This document shows positions 25,469 through 34,870 of a stretch of 64,000 nt of DNA, piece after piece. Location of the stretch: positions 310,001 through 374,000 of the forward strand of contig CAVORW010000002.1 of NCBI GenBank assembly GCA_963698715.1, written 5' to 3'. Below the pieces are notes generated by a model. It was not told the origin of the DNA. It ran no database searches and saw only the letters and a list, made by a program, of their open reading frames with translations. The position numbers and the translations under genes are program-made. This DNA is from CAWHJB01 sp963698715. Its GTDB lineage: Bacteria > Chloroflexota > Anaerolineae > Anaerolineales > UBA4823. Position 1 is the first letter of the stretch. Every line of letters begins with the position of its first letter.

Positions 25469-26584
25469 ATGAACGGAGTACGGGTACTTGTAGGTACGCG
25501 CAAAGGCGCGTTCATTTTGACATCGGACGGAAAGCGAGCGAAATGGGACGTCAGCGGCCCGCACTTTCCAGGTTGGGAGATTTACCACTTGAAAGGATCG
25601 CCTGCCAACCCGGATCGGTTGTACGCTTCGCAGACCAGCGGCTGGTTCGGACAGGTAATCCAGATTTCCAACGACGGTGGCAAGACCTGGGAGACCGGCG
25701 GCAACGAATTTTCGTACCACGGCATTCCCGGCACGCACCAATGGTATGACGGCACACAACACCCCTGGGAATTCACGCGCGTTTGGTATCTTGAGCCATC
25801 TGCCAGCGATCCGGATACGATTTATGCGGGTGTGGAGGATGCAGCCCTGTTCCGCTCAAAAGACGGTGGGCAGAGCTGGCAGGAGCTAGCCGGGTTGCGG
25901 GAGGTCAAAGGACACTTGTGGCAGCCAGGCGCCGGTGGGTTGTGCCTGCACAATATCGTTCTGGATCCGAACGATCCCAACCGGATCTATATTGCCATCT
26001 CAGCTGCTGGAGCATTCCGGAGCAAAGACGGCGGCGAGACCTGGCAGCCGGCGAACAAGGGCCTGAGATCCAATGCTGAGCTGCCCGATGCCGATGTCGA
26101 TGTCGGCCATTGTGTCCACAGCATTGCCATGCATCCCTCCCGTCCGGAGGTGCTGTTCATGCAAAAGCACTGGGATGTCATGCGCAGCGATAACGCCGGC
26201 GAGTCCTGGTACGAGGTCAGCGGCAACCTGCCATCCGATTTCGGATTTCCAATCGTTGTTCACGCCCACGAGCCAGACACCGTCTATGTTGTGCCGATCA
26301 AGAGCGACTCGGAACACTATCCCCCAGAAGGCAAACTACGAGTGTATCGAAGCAAGTCGGGCGGAAATGAGTGGGAAGCTTTGACGAAAGGGCTGCCGCA
26401 ACAAGACTGCTATGTCAACGTGCTGCGCAGCGCCATGACAGTCGATACGCTCGATCCATGCGGCGTGTATTTCGGCACCACTGGCGGGCAGGTGTACGCC
26501 TCGGCAGACTCGGGCGACAGCTGGTCGCCTATTGTCCGTGATCTGCCTGCAGTCCTATCCGTCGAGGTCCAGGTATTGCCATGA
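25469..26584 (+). CDS. BNR/Asp-box beta-propeller protein, sialidase-like fold
   Basis: This 371-residue protein has at least five Asp-box-like repeats: SNDGGKTWE, SKDGGQSWQ, SKDGGETWQ, SDNAGESWY and SADSGDSWS. They are spaced about 50-70 residues apart, as in sialidase or VPS10-like propellers. It has no signal peptide, so it is likely cytoplasmic. The sialidase Arg triad and the Glu-Tyr pair are not identifiable, so it should not be called a sialidase. AGGAGG lies close before the ATG. Its stop overlaps the MoaD-like start by four bases (ATGA), implying a joint role. Confidence 0.85.
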   Translation: MNGVRVLVGTRKGAFILTSDGKRAKWDVSGPHFPGWEIYHLKGSPANPDRLYASQTSGWFGQVIQISNDGGKTWETGGNEFSYHGIPGTHQWYDGTQHPWEFTRVWYLEPSASDPDTIYAGVEDAALFRSKDGGQSWQELAGLREVKGHLWQPGAGGLCLHNIVLDPNDPNRIYIAISAAGAFRSKDGGETWQPANKGLRSNAELPDADVDVGHCVHSIAMHPSRPEVLFMQKHWDVMRSDNAGESWYEVSGNLPSDFGFPIVVHAHEPDTVYVVPIKSDSEHYPPEGKLRVYRSKSGGNEWEALTKGLPQQDCYVNVLRSAMTVDTLDPCGVYFGTTGGQVYASADSGDSWSPIVRDLPAVLSVEVQVLP

Positions 26585-26877
26585 TCCGCGTCATTATCCC
26601 AACACATCTGTGGAGACTGGCTGGCACCAGCCGCGAGGTAGAACTTGAAGTTGAAGACCCTGCGACCGTCGGCGCAGTGTTGGATGCGTTGGAAACCCGT
26701 TATCCGATGCTGCGTGGGACGATCCGCGACCACAGCACGAAAGAACGACGGCCCTTCATCCGGTTCTTTGCCTGCGGGCAGGATTGGTCTCATGAGCCGG
26801 CGGATACCCAATTGCCCAGCGAAATTGTGTCAGGCGCGCTGCCACTGCGAATCGTGGGAGCCATGGCAGGCGGCTAA
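26581..26877 (+). CDS. MoaD/ThiS-family sulfur-carrier-like protein
   Basis: This 98-residue protein has the beta-grasp fold: HLWRLAGTSREVELEVEDPA, then VGAVLDALETRYPML. It ends in Gly-Gly (AMAGG), the C-terminus that is thiocarboxylated in MoaD and ThiS. The start overlaps the stop of the propeller gene, so the two are translationally coupled. No molybdopterin or thiamine genes are nearby, so the carrier probably serves another pathway. A modest C-terminal addition before GG is compatible with the MoaD/ThiS-like subgroup. Confidence 0.85.
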   Translation: MIRVIIPTHLWRLAGTSREVELEVEDPATVGAVLDALETRYPMLRGTIRDHSTKERRPFIRFFACGQDWSHEPADTQLPSEIVSGALPLRIVGAMAGG

Positions 26878-26905
26878 GAATCCGGCGCTCTGTCGTCGGA
26901 TAGTT

Positions 26906-26945
26906 TCTACGCATCGTCCGGGCTAAGTCCCGGACGATGCGTAGA
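26906..26945. terminator. 17-bp perfect hairpin after the propeller-MoaD operon
   Basis: The arm 26906-26922 pairs with 26929-26945 around a six-base CTAAGT loop. It begins 29 bases after the MoaD stop. There is no T-tract next to it. Confidence 0.65.
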
Positions 26946-26966
26946 TTCTAACCGAAAAGTGGTCTA

Positions 26967-27000
26967 TGTGGTGGTGGTTGCACACGCAATCACCACCACA
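26967..27000. terminator. Second hairpin 21 bases after the first
   Basis: The arm 26967-26981 pairs with 26986-27000 with a single G-U pair around ACAC. An AAAAGT word before it and ACTTTT after it (27019-27024) extend the symmetry loosely. Two strong hairpins in a row between the same genes are unusual. I see no gene in 26878-27349. Confidence 0.5.
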
Positions 27001-27200
27001 CAAACCACATACCTTCCGACTTTTCAGATAGAGACGATAGAGACTTAACCCTGTTCATCCCCTGTGGTACCCTTAAATGTTGTAGAAGTCGTTTCCAATT
27101 TTTGTTCGGGCTATGCTCCGAAGAAATTGCGAACCACAAAAAATCTACAGGCTTTTATCGCGCCTATCCCTTGCCGCTTGACTGAACATCTGAACACCTA

Positions 27201-27349
27201 TGTTATAATTAGACATATCCTTACCTGGGATAACGTGGAAACGCCGCCGTTCCTTGTGCTGGACAGGCGGCTTTCTTTATCGCACCTTCATTCTTTCGAG
27301 TTCAAATTTCGGTCCGCGAAAGGATGCACATATAAAGGGAGGCCTGACG
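27201..27349 (+). promoter_or_regulatory. Extended -10 promoter and leader of carD
   Basis: TGTTATAAT (27201-27209) is an extended -10 element. TTGACT lies at 27178-27183, 20 bases upstream of it, longer than usual. In the 140-base leader GCCGCC (27243-27248) and GGCGGC (27267-27272) form a hairpin followed by TTTCTTT, which could act as an attenuator. GGGAGG precedes the carD ATG. Confidence 0.6.
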
Positions 27350-27850
27350 ATGATCGAGCGGGAAGTATCTTACCAGGTTGGAGATCAGGTAATCCATTGG
27401 AATTATGGTCTTGGAGAAATCATCCAATTGGATGAGAAAGCGCTATCCGGGCATACTGGCAGATATTACGTGGTCCAGATGCCTGATCTGACCTTGTGGG
27501 TTCCACTGAATAAAACTGGCGAGCAAAGCCTTCGTCTCCCTACCCCGGCTCGGGATTTCAAGAGACTCTTTCGGATCCTTGCCAGTCCTGGTGAAGCGCT
27601 CTCAACTGACCGCCATGCGCGCAAAGTCCAATTGATGGAGCGTTTGAAAGATGGCACGCTCGAATCGGTCTGCCGGGTGGTCCGTGATCTGGTCTGTCAT
27701 AAGCGAACCAATAGCTTAAATGAAAACGATAATACGATGCTGGAGCGCGCCAGAAATTTTCTACTGAAGGAGTGGGGCGCGGTATTGTCTGTCCCGGTCC
27801 AGCAAGCCGAGCTTGAGCTGGGGAATTTGTTGGATTCAAGCGCAGCCTGA
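27350..27850 (+). CDS. CarD/CdnL-type RNA polymerase-binding regulator
   Basis: This 166-residue protein starts MIEREVSYQVGDQVIHW. The N-terminal CarD_TRCF domain (residues 8-65) shows VGDQVIHWNYGLGEIIQLDE, the YYVVQMPDLTLWVPL strand and TGEQSLRLP. The C-terminal half is helical, with HARKVQLMERLKDGTLESVCRVVRDL, as in CarD/CdnL proteins that bind promoter DNA. Such proteins bind the RNA polymerase beta subunit and stabilise open complexes, often at rRNA promoters. GGGAGG lies seven bases before the ATG; the longer frame upstream lacks a site. A strong intrinsic terminator follows. Confidence 0.88.
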   Translation: MIEREVSYQVGDQVIHWNYGLGEIIQLDEKALSGHTGRYYVVQMPDLTLWVPLNKTGEQSLRLPTPARDFKRLFRILASPGEALSTDRHARKVQLMERLKDGTLESVCRVVRDLVCHKRTNSLNENDNTMLERARNFLLKEWGAVLSVPVQQAELELGNLLDSSAA

Positions 27851-27913
27851 ACTATACAGCCAGCGGCAGCAGGCCATGGCGTAAGGCCGTTGGCGAAAAG
27901 CCGCTACAGTTGG

Positions 27914-27944
27914 CGCCAGCCCCTGCAATTGGGCTGGCGTTTTT
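27914..27944 (+). terminator. Rho-independent terminator of carD
   Basis: CGCCAGCCC (27914-27922) pairs with GGGCTGGCG (27931-27939) around eight bases and is followed by five T residues. The rest of 27851-28184 holds no gene. Confidence 0.9.
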
Positions 27945-28107
27945 ATTTTAATAATCGATATAAGATATTGGGCTACCTTACAAAATCCACTGGCGCCGGA
28001 TTGCCGGCTAAGGCCTCGAGCCTGCCAAGAGCGTCTGCAAGAGATGTTCTGCTGAGCGAGTTGACCTGTTTCAAGGAGTGAGAAGGATAGATATATCTGC
28101 TTGAGGT

Positions 28108-28113
28108 TATAAT
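28108..28113 (+). promoter_or_regulatory. Candidate -10 box of the inositol operon
   Basis: TATAAT stands 71 bases before the iolC start. No good -35 hexamer lies 16-18 bases upstream (GGATAG is the nearest), so an activator may be needed, or the match is chance. No iolR-type regulator gene is in the window. Confidence 0.4.
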
Positions 28114-28184
28114 CATGACACGCCGCGAGCGAGCAAGAAGGTCATGCAATTGTTTAGGTCCACCATTGAACGGAGGGTTTCAGG

Positions 28185-29210
28185 ATGTCCGAAAGCGATG
28201 TCTTTGATCTGATCGCAATGGGCCGCTCCTCCATCGATCTGTATTCGAACGATATCGGCGTCCCTTTTGTGGAAATTAAGACCTTTTCAGCGTATGTTGG
28301 GGGCTCTTCGACCAACATTGCGGTAGGCGCACGCCGGCTGGGATTACGGACTGCGCTGCTGACCGGTCTGGGTGTAGATTTGACCGGCGATTTCATCCTG
28401 CATTTTTTGGAGCAAGTAGGGGTGGAGACCAAATTCATCCCTCGCAAACCTGGGGCGCGCAGCAGCGCAGTGCTGTTGGGGATCGAGCCTCCGGACCGCT
28501 ACCCGCTTGTTTTTTACCGTGAAAATGCGGCTGACTCCCAGCTCAACATCGATGATGTTGCCGCCATGCCTATTCAGAAATGCCGGGTTTTTGAGTTTGC
28601 GGGCACGAACTTGAGCAGAGAACCCAGCCGTTCGGCAACGCTTTACGCTGTGGACCAAGCGCGGCGAGGAGAAGCGACGATCGTGATGGACATCGATTTT
28701 CGCGCCGATCAGTGGCATGACGCCCGGGCCTTCGGCCTAGCGGTGAGGTCAGTGCTGCCGCAGGTAGACATTATCCTGGCTACTGAGGAGGAGGTCAAGG
28801 CTGCCATGCTGGTCGAGGCCAGCCAGCTGCAGATTACATATTCACAAATCTCCGCTCCCGAGGTTGCAGGTGATCTGGATGCAGGCATCGAAGCCCTGCT
28901 TGAATACCAGCCTCGCCTGGTGGCTGTCAAACGAGGTTCAAAAGGCTGCAGCCTTTACCAACCTGGATCGGATCGGATAGATGTGCCTGGTTTTTCAGTG
29001 GAAGTGTTCAATGTTTTGGGGGCAGGTGATTCGTTTGCCAGCGGACTTATTTACGGATATATCCAGGGCTGGGACTGGTACCGGGCGGCCCGCCTGGCAA
29101 ATGCCTGTGGAGCAATTGCTGTTACTCGGCACGCTTGTGCCAATCATATGCCCACCCTGCCCGAGGTTGAATCATTTATGGCGAGCGGATCCCGCAGCGG
29201 GCCGATGTAA
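28185..29210 (+). CDS. iolC: 5-dehydro-2-deoxygluconokinase
   Basis: This 341-residue PfkB-family sugar kinase begins MSESDVFDLIAMGRSSIDLY. The PfkB signature VLGAGDSFASGLIYGYIQG is near residues 276-294, with the catalytic Asp in GAGDS, and SAYVGGSSTNIAVGARRLGL forms the N-terminal signature. IolC phosphorylates 2-deoxy-5-keto-gluconate in inositol breakdown. The assignment rests on the neighbours (iolB, D, A, E, G) as much as on the family. CGGAGGG lies before the ATG. It is not fused to an IolJ aldolase domain, as some IolC proteins are. Confidence 0.9.
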   Translation: MSESDVFDLIAMGRSSIDLYSNDIGVPFVEIKTFSAYVGGSSTNIAVGARRLGLRTALLTGLGVDLTGDFILHFLEQVGVETKFIPRKPGARSSAVLLGIEPPDRYPLVFYRENAADSQLNIDDVAAMPIQKCRVFEFAGTNLSREPSRSATLYAVDQARRGEATIVMDIDFRADQWHDARAFGLAVRSVLPQVDIILATEEEVKAAMLVEASQLQITYSQISAPEVAGDLDAGIEALLEYQPRLVAVKRGSKGCSLYQPGSDRIDVPGFSVEVFNVLGAGDSFASGLIYGYIQGWDWYRAARLANACGAIAVTRHACANHMPTLPEVESFMASGSRSGPM

Positions 29211-29249
29211 AACCCCCGGCCTGGTTCAGAGATGTGACAGGAGGTAAGT

Positions 29250-30158
29250 ATGAGACAGTACGAAGCTCGTTCGCTGGTTATTCATCCCGGAAATTCTGTT
29301 GATCCCAATGTCATTGTGGAAGTCCGGCCAGAGCAGGCGGGATGGGGGACAATTCACTTTCAGGCACGGCGGCTAGCCAAGAGCCAATCCTGGAGCTTTA
29401 AAACTGGCAGCAACGAGCTGGCGCTGGTTCTGTTAGGCGGCAGGCTGGAGATAGACTCCAACCGGGGTCATTGGACCGGGATTGGTGAGCGTCAAAACGT
29501 CTTCGCAGGACTGCCTTATGCCCTTTATCTGCCTCGCCAGACCACATTTTCAGTGCGAGCGCTCAGTGATTGTGAGTTTGCCGCTGCCTGGGCTCCTACA
29601 GAGAGCGATCATCCAGCGCGATTAATCAGCCCTTCCGAGATCCACGTTGAGATCCGGGGTGGTGACCATGCCACCCGGCAGATCAACAGCATCCTGCCGC
29701 CCGATTTCCCATGCGGGCGCCTGGTAGTGGTCGAGGTGTACACTCCTGGGGGTAATTGGTCCAGCTATCCTCCACATAAACATGACTTGCATAAGACAAA
29801 CCCGGATGGGGCCATTCTGGAAGCCGACCTGGATGAAATTTATTATTACAAGATTGACCGACCGGAGGGCTACGCCCTCCAGTGGATTTATACCGATCCT
29901 GAATCGCCGCTTCACAAGGCTGGCTTTCCGATCGATACGACCGTTCACGCGCGCAACGACGACGTAGTACTCATACCGGAAGGCTACCATCCAGTTTCAA
30001 GCCCACCCGGCTACACCAGCTATTATCTGAATGTGTTGGCTGGCAGCGCCCAGAGCCTGGCATCCAGCGATGACCCGGCCTATGCCTGGGTGAAACATTC
30101 CTACCAGAACAAAGATCCGCGGGTACCGATCTACCCTGTTACCCAACACCCGGAATGA
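29250..30158 (+). CDS. iolB: 5-deoxy-glucuronate isomerase
   Basis: This 302-residue bicupin protein isomerises 5-deoxy-glucuronate to 2-deoxy-5-keto-gluconate. The metal-site motif is intact: SSYPPHKHDLHK near residues 170-180, then ADLDEIYYYKIDRPEGYALQ and the later HARNDDVVLIPEGYHPV. Length and motif order match IolB. AGGAGG lies six bases before the ATG. A hairpin follows between this gene and iolD. Confidence 0.93.
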   Translation: MRQYEARSLVIHPGNSVDPNVIVEVRPEQAGWGTIHFQARRLAKSQSWSFKTGSNELALVLLGGRLEIDSNRGHWTGIGERQNVFAGLPYALYLPRQTTFSVRALSDCEFAAAWAPTESDHPARLISPSEIHVEIRGGDHATRQINSILPPDFPCGRLVVVEVYTPGGNWSSYPPHKHDLHKTNPDGAILEADLDEIYYYKIDRPEGYALQWIYTDPESPLHKAGFPIDTTVHARNDDVVLIPEGYHPVSSPPGYTSYYLNVLAGSAQSLASSDDPAYAWVKHSYQNKDPRVPIYPVTQHPE

Positions 30159-30264
30159 ATGAGGATACACTTGCCAGGGACGAGACACCAATCTCTACCC
30201 CGATTACAGCCATTATCAGATCACCCATTGGGTCTTTGGGAAGCCCTGTGGTGGGGTGGTATGT

Positions 30265-30302
30265 GGTGGTGTTTTGCGGACGTAGCCCCGCAAAACACCA
30301 CC
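30265..30302. terminator. 15-bp hairpin inside the inositol operon, between iolB and iolD
   Basis: GGTGGTGTTTTGCGG (30265-30279) pairs without mismatch with 30288-30302 around ACGTAGCC. It lies in a 205-base gap, 62 bases before iolD, with no T-tract. It may lower read-through or protect the upstream mRNA end. Confidence 0.55.
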
Positions 30303-30363
30303 TATTTAGCCTTTACAACAGAATATTCCCCAGAACCCCGCCACTTCTGTCAGGAAATAACTT

Positions 30364-32250
30364 ATGAACGAAAAGAAAATTCGACGTTTGACCACCGCTC
30401 AGGCCTTGATCACATTTCTGACACGGCAATATTCAGAACGGGACGGGGTTGAACAGCCATTTTTTGCCGGCTGCTTTGGGATCTTCGGACATGGAAATGT
30501 AGCTGGTATCGGGCAGGCGCTGCAGCAAATCCCCGATTTTCGTTACATGCAGGCGCGCAACGAACAGGCGATGGTACATGCCGCGACCGCCTTTGCGAAG
30601 GTGAAGAATCGCCTGCAGACTCTGGCCTGCACGTCTTCGATAGGCCCAGGCGCTACAAATATGATCACAGGAGCAGCTACTGCCACGATCAATCGCCTGC
30701 CGGTGCTGCTTCTGCCGGGCGATATTTTTGCCCGGCGAAATGTCGCGCCTGTGTTGCAGCAGCTTGAAGCAGCCAGCAGCCAGGATATTTCGGTCAACGA
30801 CTGCTTCAAACCGGTCAGCCGCTATTGGGACCGGATCAACCGTCCGGAGCAGTTGATCAGCTCCCTGCCGGAAGCCCTGCGGGTGCTTACTAGCCCGGCA
30901 GAGACGGGAGCGGTCACCCTGGCGCTGCCTCAAGACGTGCAGGCCGAAGCCTATGACTTCCCGGAAGCGTTTTTCCGCAGGCGGGTCTGGCATATCCGGC
31001 GGGATCGGCCGGATAGCCAATCCCTTGAGCAAGCTGCAGCCTGGATCCGAGAGAGCAAACGCCCATTAATGGTTGCCGGCGGAGGGGTGATCTATTCCGG
31101 GGCGGCCGAAACCCTGCGCGATTTTGTGGATCAAACCGGCATTCCGGTGGGTGAGACGATGGCGGGCAAAGGCAGCTTACGCTATGACCACCCGCTGTGC
31201 CTGGGTGGCATGGGTGTCACCGGGACCCTGGCTGCCAACCGCATCGCCCGAGATGCCGACCTGGTGATTGGGATTGGTACTCGCTACAGCGATTTCACGA
31301 CAGCCTCTAAGACAGCCTTCCAAAACCCCCAAGTTCGGTTTGTAAACATCAATGTGGCCGAGTTTGACGGTTATAAACACCTGGCGCTGCCGGTCATCGG
31401 AGACGCCAGGGAGGCACTCGCAGAGCTGCTGGGCTTGCTGGAAGGCTACCGCAGCCCCGATGCTTATCGCCTGGAAGCAGCCCGTCTGCATGATGAGTGG
31501 GAAGCCGAGGTCGAACGCATCTACAGCATTCGCCACCAACCGCTGCCAAGTCAGGGCGAGCTAATCGGCTTGCTAAATGAGCTCTCGTCTCCGGATGGCA
31601 TTCTGGTGAACGCGGCTGGCAGCATGCCTGGCGATCTGCACAAGCTGTGGCGCGCCCGCCACCCCAAGAATTTCCATCTGGAGTATGGCTATTCTTGCAT
31701 GGGTTACGAAATTGCGGGTGGTTTAGGCGCCAAGATGGCTGCGCCTGATCGGGATGTGTATGTGATCGTTGGCGATGGCAGCTATCTGATGCTGTCTGCG
31801 GATTTAGCCACTGCCATACAGGAGGGGTACAAGCTGATCGTGATTTTGTGGGATAACGGCGGTTTCAAGAGCATTGGCTCGCTCAGTCGCTCGCTTGGGC
31901 AGGACGGATTTGGGACACGCTTCGTCCTTCCAAAGGATGGTGTGCTGACAGGTGATTCGGCGGGAGAGGCAGTTCAACCGCTGCAAATCGATTATCCTGC
32001 CAATGCTCGCAGTCTGGGGGCGGATGTGATTGAGTGCCATTCTTCGGACGATTACGCGGCTGCGATCAAAGCTGCCCGAGCAAGCGAGCGCACGACGGTC
32101 ATCACAATTCGCAACGATCGCTATGAGTCTGTGCCGGGCTACGAGAGCTGGTGGGATGTGGAAGTGGCTGAGGTCAGCGAAATGCCAGCCGTGCAGGCCG
32201 CCCGGACGGAGTGGGAGGCCAGGCAAGCGGAGGAACGTTACTTCTTGTAA
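30364..32250 (+). CDS. iolD: 3D-(3,5/4)-trihydroxycyclohexane-1,2-dione hydrolase, ThDP-dependent
   Basis: This 628-residue enzyme opens the inositol ring product (3D-trihydroxycyclohexane-1,2-dione) to 5-deoxy-glucuronate. It has the three ThDP-enzyme domains: an N-terminal pyrimidine domain with ACTSSIGPGATNMITGAA near residues 88-105; a central domain with GGGVIYSGAAETL; and a C-terminal PP domain with YVIVGDGSYLMLSADLATAI, the GDG-containing cofactor motif, and WDNGGFKSIGSLSR. Length matches IolD. The ribosome site before the ATG is weak (GGAAATAA). The start at 30364 retains the expected N-terminus. Confidence 0.93.
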   Translation: MNEKKIRRLTTAQALITFLTRQYSERDGVEQPFFAGCFGIFGHGNVAGIGQALQQIPDFRYMQARNEQAMVHAATAFAKVKNRLQTLACTSSIGPGATNMITGAATATINRLPVLLLPGDIFARRNVAPVLQQLEAASSQDISVNDCFKPVSRYWDRINRPEQLISSLPEALRVLTSPAETGAVTLALPQDVQAEAYDFPEAFFRRRVWHIRRDRPDSQSLEQAAAWIRESKRPLMVAGGGVIYSGAAETLRDFVDQTGIPVGETMAGKGSLRYDHPLCLGGMGVTGTLAANRIARDADLVIGIGTRYSDFTTASKTAFQNPQVRFVNINVAEFDGYKHLALPVIGDAREALAELLGLLEGYRSPDAYRLEAARLHDEWEAEVERIYSIRHQPLPSQGELIGLLNELSSPDGILVNAAGSMPGDLHKLWRARHPKNFHLEYGYSCMGYEIAGGLGAKMAAPDRDVYVIVGDGSYLMLSADLATAIQEGYKLIVILWDNGGFKSIGSLSRSLGQDGFGTRFVLPKDGVLTGDSAGEAVQPLQIDYPANARSLGADVIECHSSDDYAAAIKAARASERTTVITIRNDRYESVPGYESWWDVEVAEVSEMPAVQAARTEWEARQAEERYFL

Positions 32251-32337
32251 GGTTTGGCATTGGGCATCGCGGGTTGATCGTTCACAACCTGCCCCGCAAA
32301 TGCATTCAGATGGTGTTGACAACCCAAGGAGGCTTCT

Positions 32338-33817
32338 ATGACGAATGTTGAACGCTTAGAAAACTATATTAACGGCGGCTGGCGCTCATCGGCTGCGACC
32401 ACATTTGTCGAAGTCCTGAACCCGGCTACGGCTGATGTTCTGGCACAAACACCTTTGTCGCCCCCCTCCGAAGTTGATGCAGCTGCTCAAGCTGCCCAAA
32501 AAGCGCTCGAAAGTTGGCGGCGCACTCCGGCGACCCAGCGGATCCAGTACTTGTTTCAACTGAAGACGCTGATGGAAGATCATATCGAGGACTTGATCTC
32601 GGATGATCACTATCGAAAACGGTAAAACCCTGGATGACGCCCGAGGTGAAATGCGTCGGGCGATCGAGAATGTTGAAGTCGCCTGCGGTATTCCGATGAT
32701 GATGCAAGGAGGTTTTTCTGAAGATATCGCTCGTGGTATTGATGAATATATGATCCGGCAGCCGGTTGGGGTGGCAGCCTCGATATGCCCGTTTAATTTT
32801 CCGGGTATGATCCCGTTTTGGTACCTCCCTTATGCCCTGGCAACCGGCAATACGTTGATCGTCAAACCTTCGGAGCGAACACCCCTGACAATGATCAAGG
32901 CCTTCGAATTGCTGGAGCAAGCTGGCTTTCCGCCGGGAGTGGTTAACCTGGTCAACGGCGGACCTGAGACTGTCAATGCCATCCTGGACCATCCTCTGAT
33001 TCAGGCGATCACTTTTGTGGGCTCTACGCCGGTTGCCAGGCATGTTTACAGTCGAGCTTCCGCCAATGGGAAGCGCGTCCAGGCTCAGGGCGGGGCCAAG
33101 AACCCGCTTATTATCCTGCCGGATGCCGATCCGGAGTTGACCTGCCGGATCGTCGTGGACAGCGTTTTTGGCAACGCGGGCCAGCGCTGCCTGGCTGCGG
33201 CGAATGTCGTCATGGTCGAAGGTGCTGAGGATATCTTTGGGCCGATTTTTGTCGAAGCCGCAGCAACCCGCAGAGTTGGCAACGGCCTGGAAGACGGGGT
33301 CCAGATGGGACCTGTCATCAGCTCTCAGAGCAAAACCCGGATCCAGGGTTTAATTCAGAAAGGTGTGGATGAAGGTGCCAATTTGCTCGTGGATGGGCGC
33401 AACCCAACGATCCCAGGCTATGAAAAGGGCTTTTTTATCCGTCCAACCGTCCTCGACGAGGTCCAGCCTGGCAGCACGCTTGCTACGACTGAAATCTTTG
33501 GCCCCGTTATGACGATGATCAAGCAGCGGAGCGTCGAGGATGCCATTCAGCTGGTCAACAGCGGCAAATACGGCAATATGGCCTGTATTTTTACCCGCAG
33601 CGGTGCAGCTGCGCGTCAGTTTCGCTACGAAGCCCAGGCAGGCAATATCGGCATCAACATCGGTGTGGCTGCTCCAATGGCTTTCTTCCCGTTCAGTGGA
33701 TGGAAAGAAAGTTTTTTTGGGACCCTGCACGGGCAGGGCAACCACGCGGTCGAGTTTTTTACCCAAACAAAAGTGGTCGTGGAGCGCTGGTTCGACGAAT
33801 GGTCGCGCCAGTTCTAA
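32338..33817 (+). CDS. iolA: Methylmalonate-semialdehyde dehydrogenase (acylating), one-base frameshift
   Basis: Two frames join into one 492-residue enzyme. The first (from MTNVERLENYINGGWRSS, with AAGGAGG upstream) runs to IEDLIS and then stops 22 bases later. The second continues from the ATG near 32603 (MITIENGKTLDDARGEM). One extra G near 32599-32604 explains the break. Catalytic parts are all in the second frame: CPFNFPGMIPFW, the VGSTPVARHVY cofactor loop, and FGNAGQRCLAAA with the active-site Cys. The enzyme converts malonate semialdehyde to acetyl-CoA at the end of the inositol route. If the frameshift is real, this step is lost or the downstream frame is made alone without part of the NAD-binding domain. 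Confidence 0.88.
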
Positions 33818-33879
33818 GCCAGTTCGGGCCGGTTAAAACAATCTGGACCTGAGTCTACTTGAAGCCAAGAGGTGAGAAT

Positions 33880-34779
33880 ATGATCAAAATTGCCAATGCT
33901 CCATGTTCGTGGGGGGCGCTGGAGTTCGACCTGGATGGGCAAGCGCCTGCTTACGTACAGGTGCTGAACGAGATTGCAGAAACGGGCTACGACGGAACTG
34001 AACTGGGGGATTGGGGCTTTATGCCCACCGATCCCAGGCAGCTATCCGAGGAAATTCACGGTCGTGGTCTCGTCTTACTGGGGGCCTTCATCCCGGTAAA
34101 GTTGAAAGATCCAGCGGCCCACCAGCCTGGGGTTGAGGCGGCAGTGCGCACCGCCCGATTGTTGTCTGTTGTTGAACGAGAGCAGCCTTTCATTATTTTG
34201 GCTGACGAGAACGGCTCGGTCAGTGAGCGCACTCGAAATGCTGGACGCGTCACCCCGCAAATGAGCCTGAGAGAAGCCGAATGGCAGATTTTTGCTGAAG
34301 GCGCTGCCCGTGTGGCTGAGGCCGTCAAGCAGGAAACCGGCTTGCGAACAGCTTTCCACCATCACTGCGCCGGCTATGTAGAAACGCCAGCGGAAATCGA
34401 GAAGCTTATGAGCCTGAGCGACCCCAACTTGCTCGGGTTGGTGTTCGACAGTGGTCATTACCGCTTTGGGGGAGGCGACCCGCTGGAAGGATTGCAAAAA
34501 TATGGGAAGCGAGTTTGGCATTTCCATTTTAAAGATTACGATCCCAAAATCGGCAAGCGGGCCGAGCTGGAAGGGTGGGATTATTTCCAGTCGATAAACC
34601 ACGGAATTTTTTGCGAATTGGGCCAGGGTGAAGTCAACTTCCCGGCGCTGCTGGAAGAGCTCCAAGCGCTTGATTATAACGGTTGGGGGGTGGTCGAGCA
34701 GGATATTCTGCCGGGCATGGGCAGCCCAAAAGAGTCGGCCAGGCGCAACCGGGAATACCTGCGATCACTCGGCTATTAA
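33880..34779 (+). CDS. iolE: 2-keto-myo-inositol dehydratase
   Basis: This 299-residue TIM-barrel protein of the sugar phosphate isomerase/epimerase-like family starts MIKIANAPCSWGALEFD; GAGGTGAG precedes the ATG. The NAPCSWG opening is typical of IolE. Metal-binding positions are visible in FHHHCAGYVETP, LVFDSGHYRFGGGDP, VWHFHFKDYD and GVVEQDIL. It dehydrates 2-keto-myo-inositol to the trihydroxycyclohexanedione acted on by IolD. The related epimerase IolI cannot be fully excluded, but operon place and motifs favour IolE. Confidence 0.9.
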   Translation: MIKIANAPCSWGALEFDLDGQAPAYVQVLNEIAETGYDGTELGDWGFMPTDPRQLSEEIHGRGLVLLGAFIPVKLKDPAAHQPGVEAAVRTARLLSVVEREQPFIILADENGSVSERTRNAGRVTPQMSLREAEWQIFAEGAARVAEAVKQETGLRTAFHHHCAGYVETPAEIEKLMSLSDPNLLGLVFDSGHYRFGGGDPLEGLQKYGKRVWHFHFKDYDPKIGKRAELEGWDYFQSINHGIFCELGQGEVNFPALLEELQALDYNGWGVVEQDILPGMGSPKESARRNREYLRSLGY

Positions 34780-34870
34780 AATTGTAGGGATCGGCTATTA
34801 GAGCGATGCCCCCATAAACTGATCACTAAATCAAAACCAAATCTAGAATTTAGGACAAGAAAAGGCACCT

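Noticed and set aside
30433..31032. Minus-strand frame of 199 codons
   Set aside because: It is antisense to iolD, which has complete ThDP-enzyme motifs.
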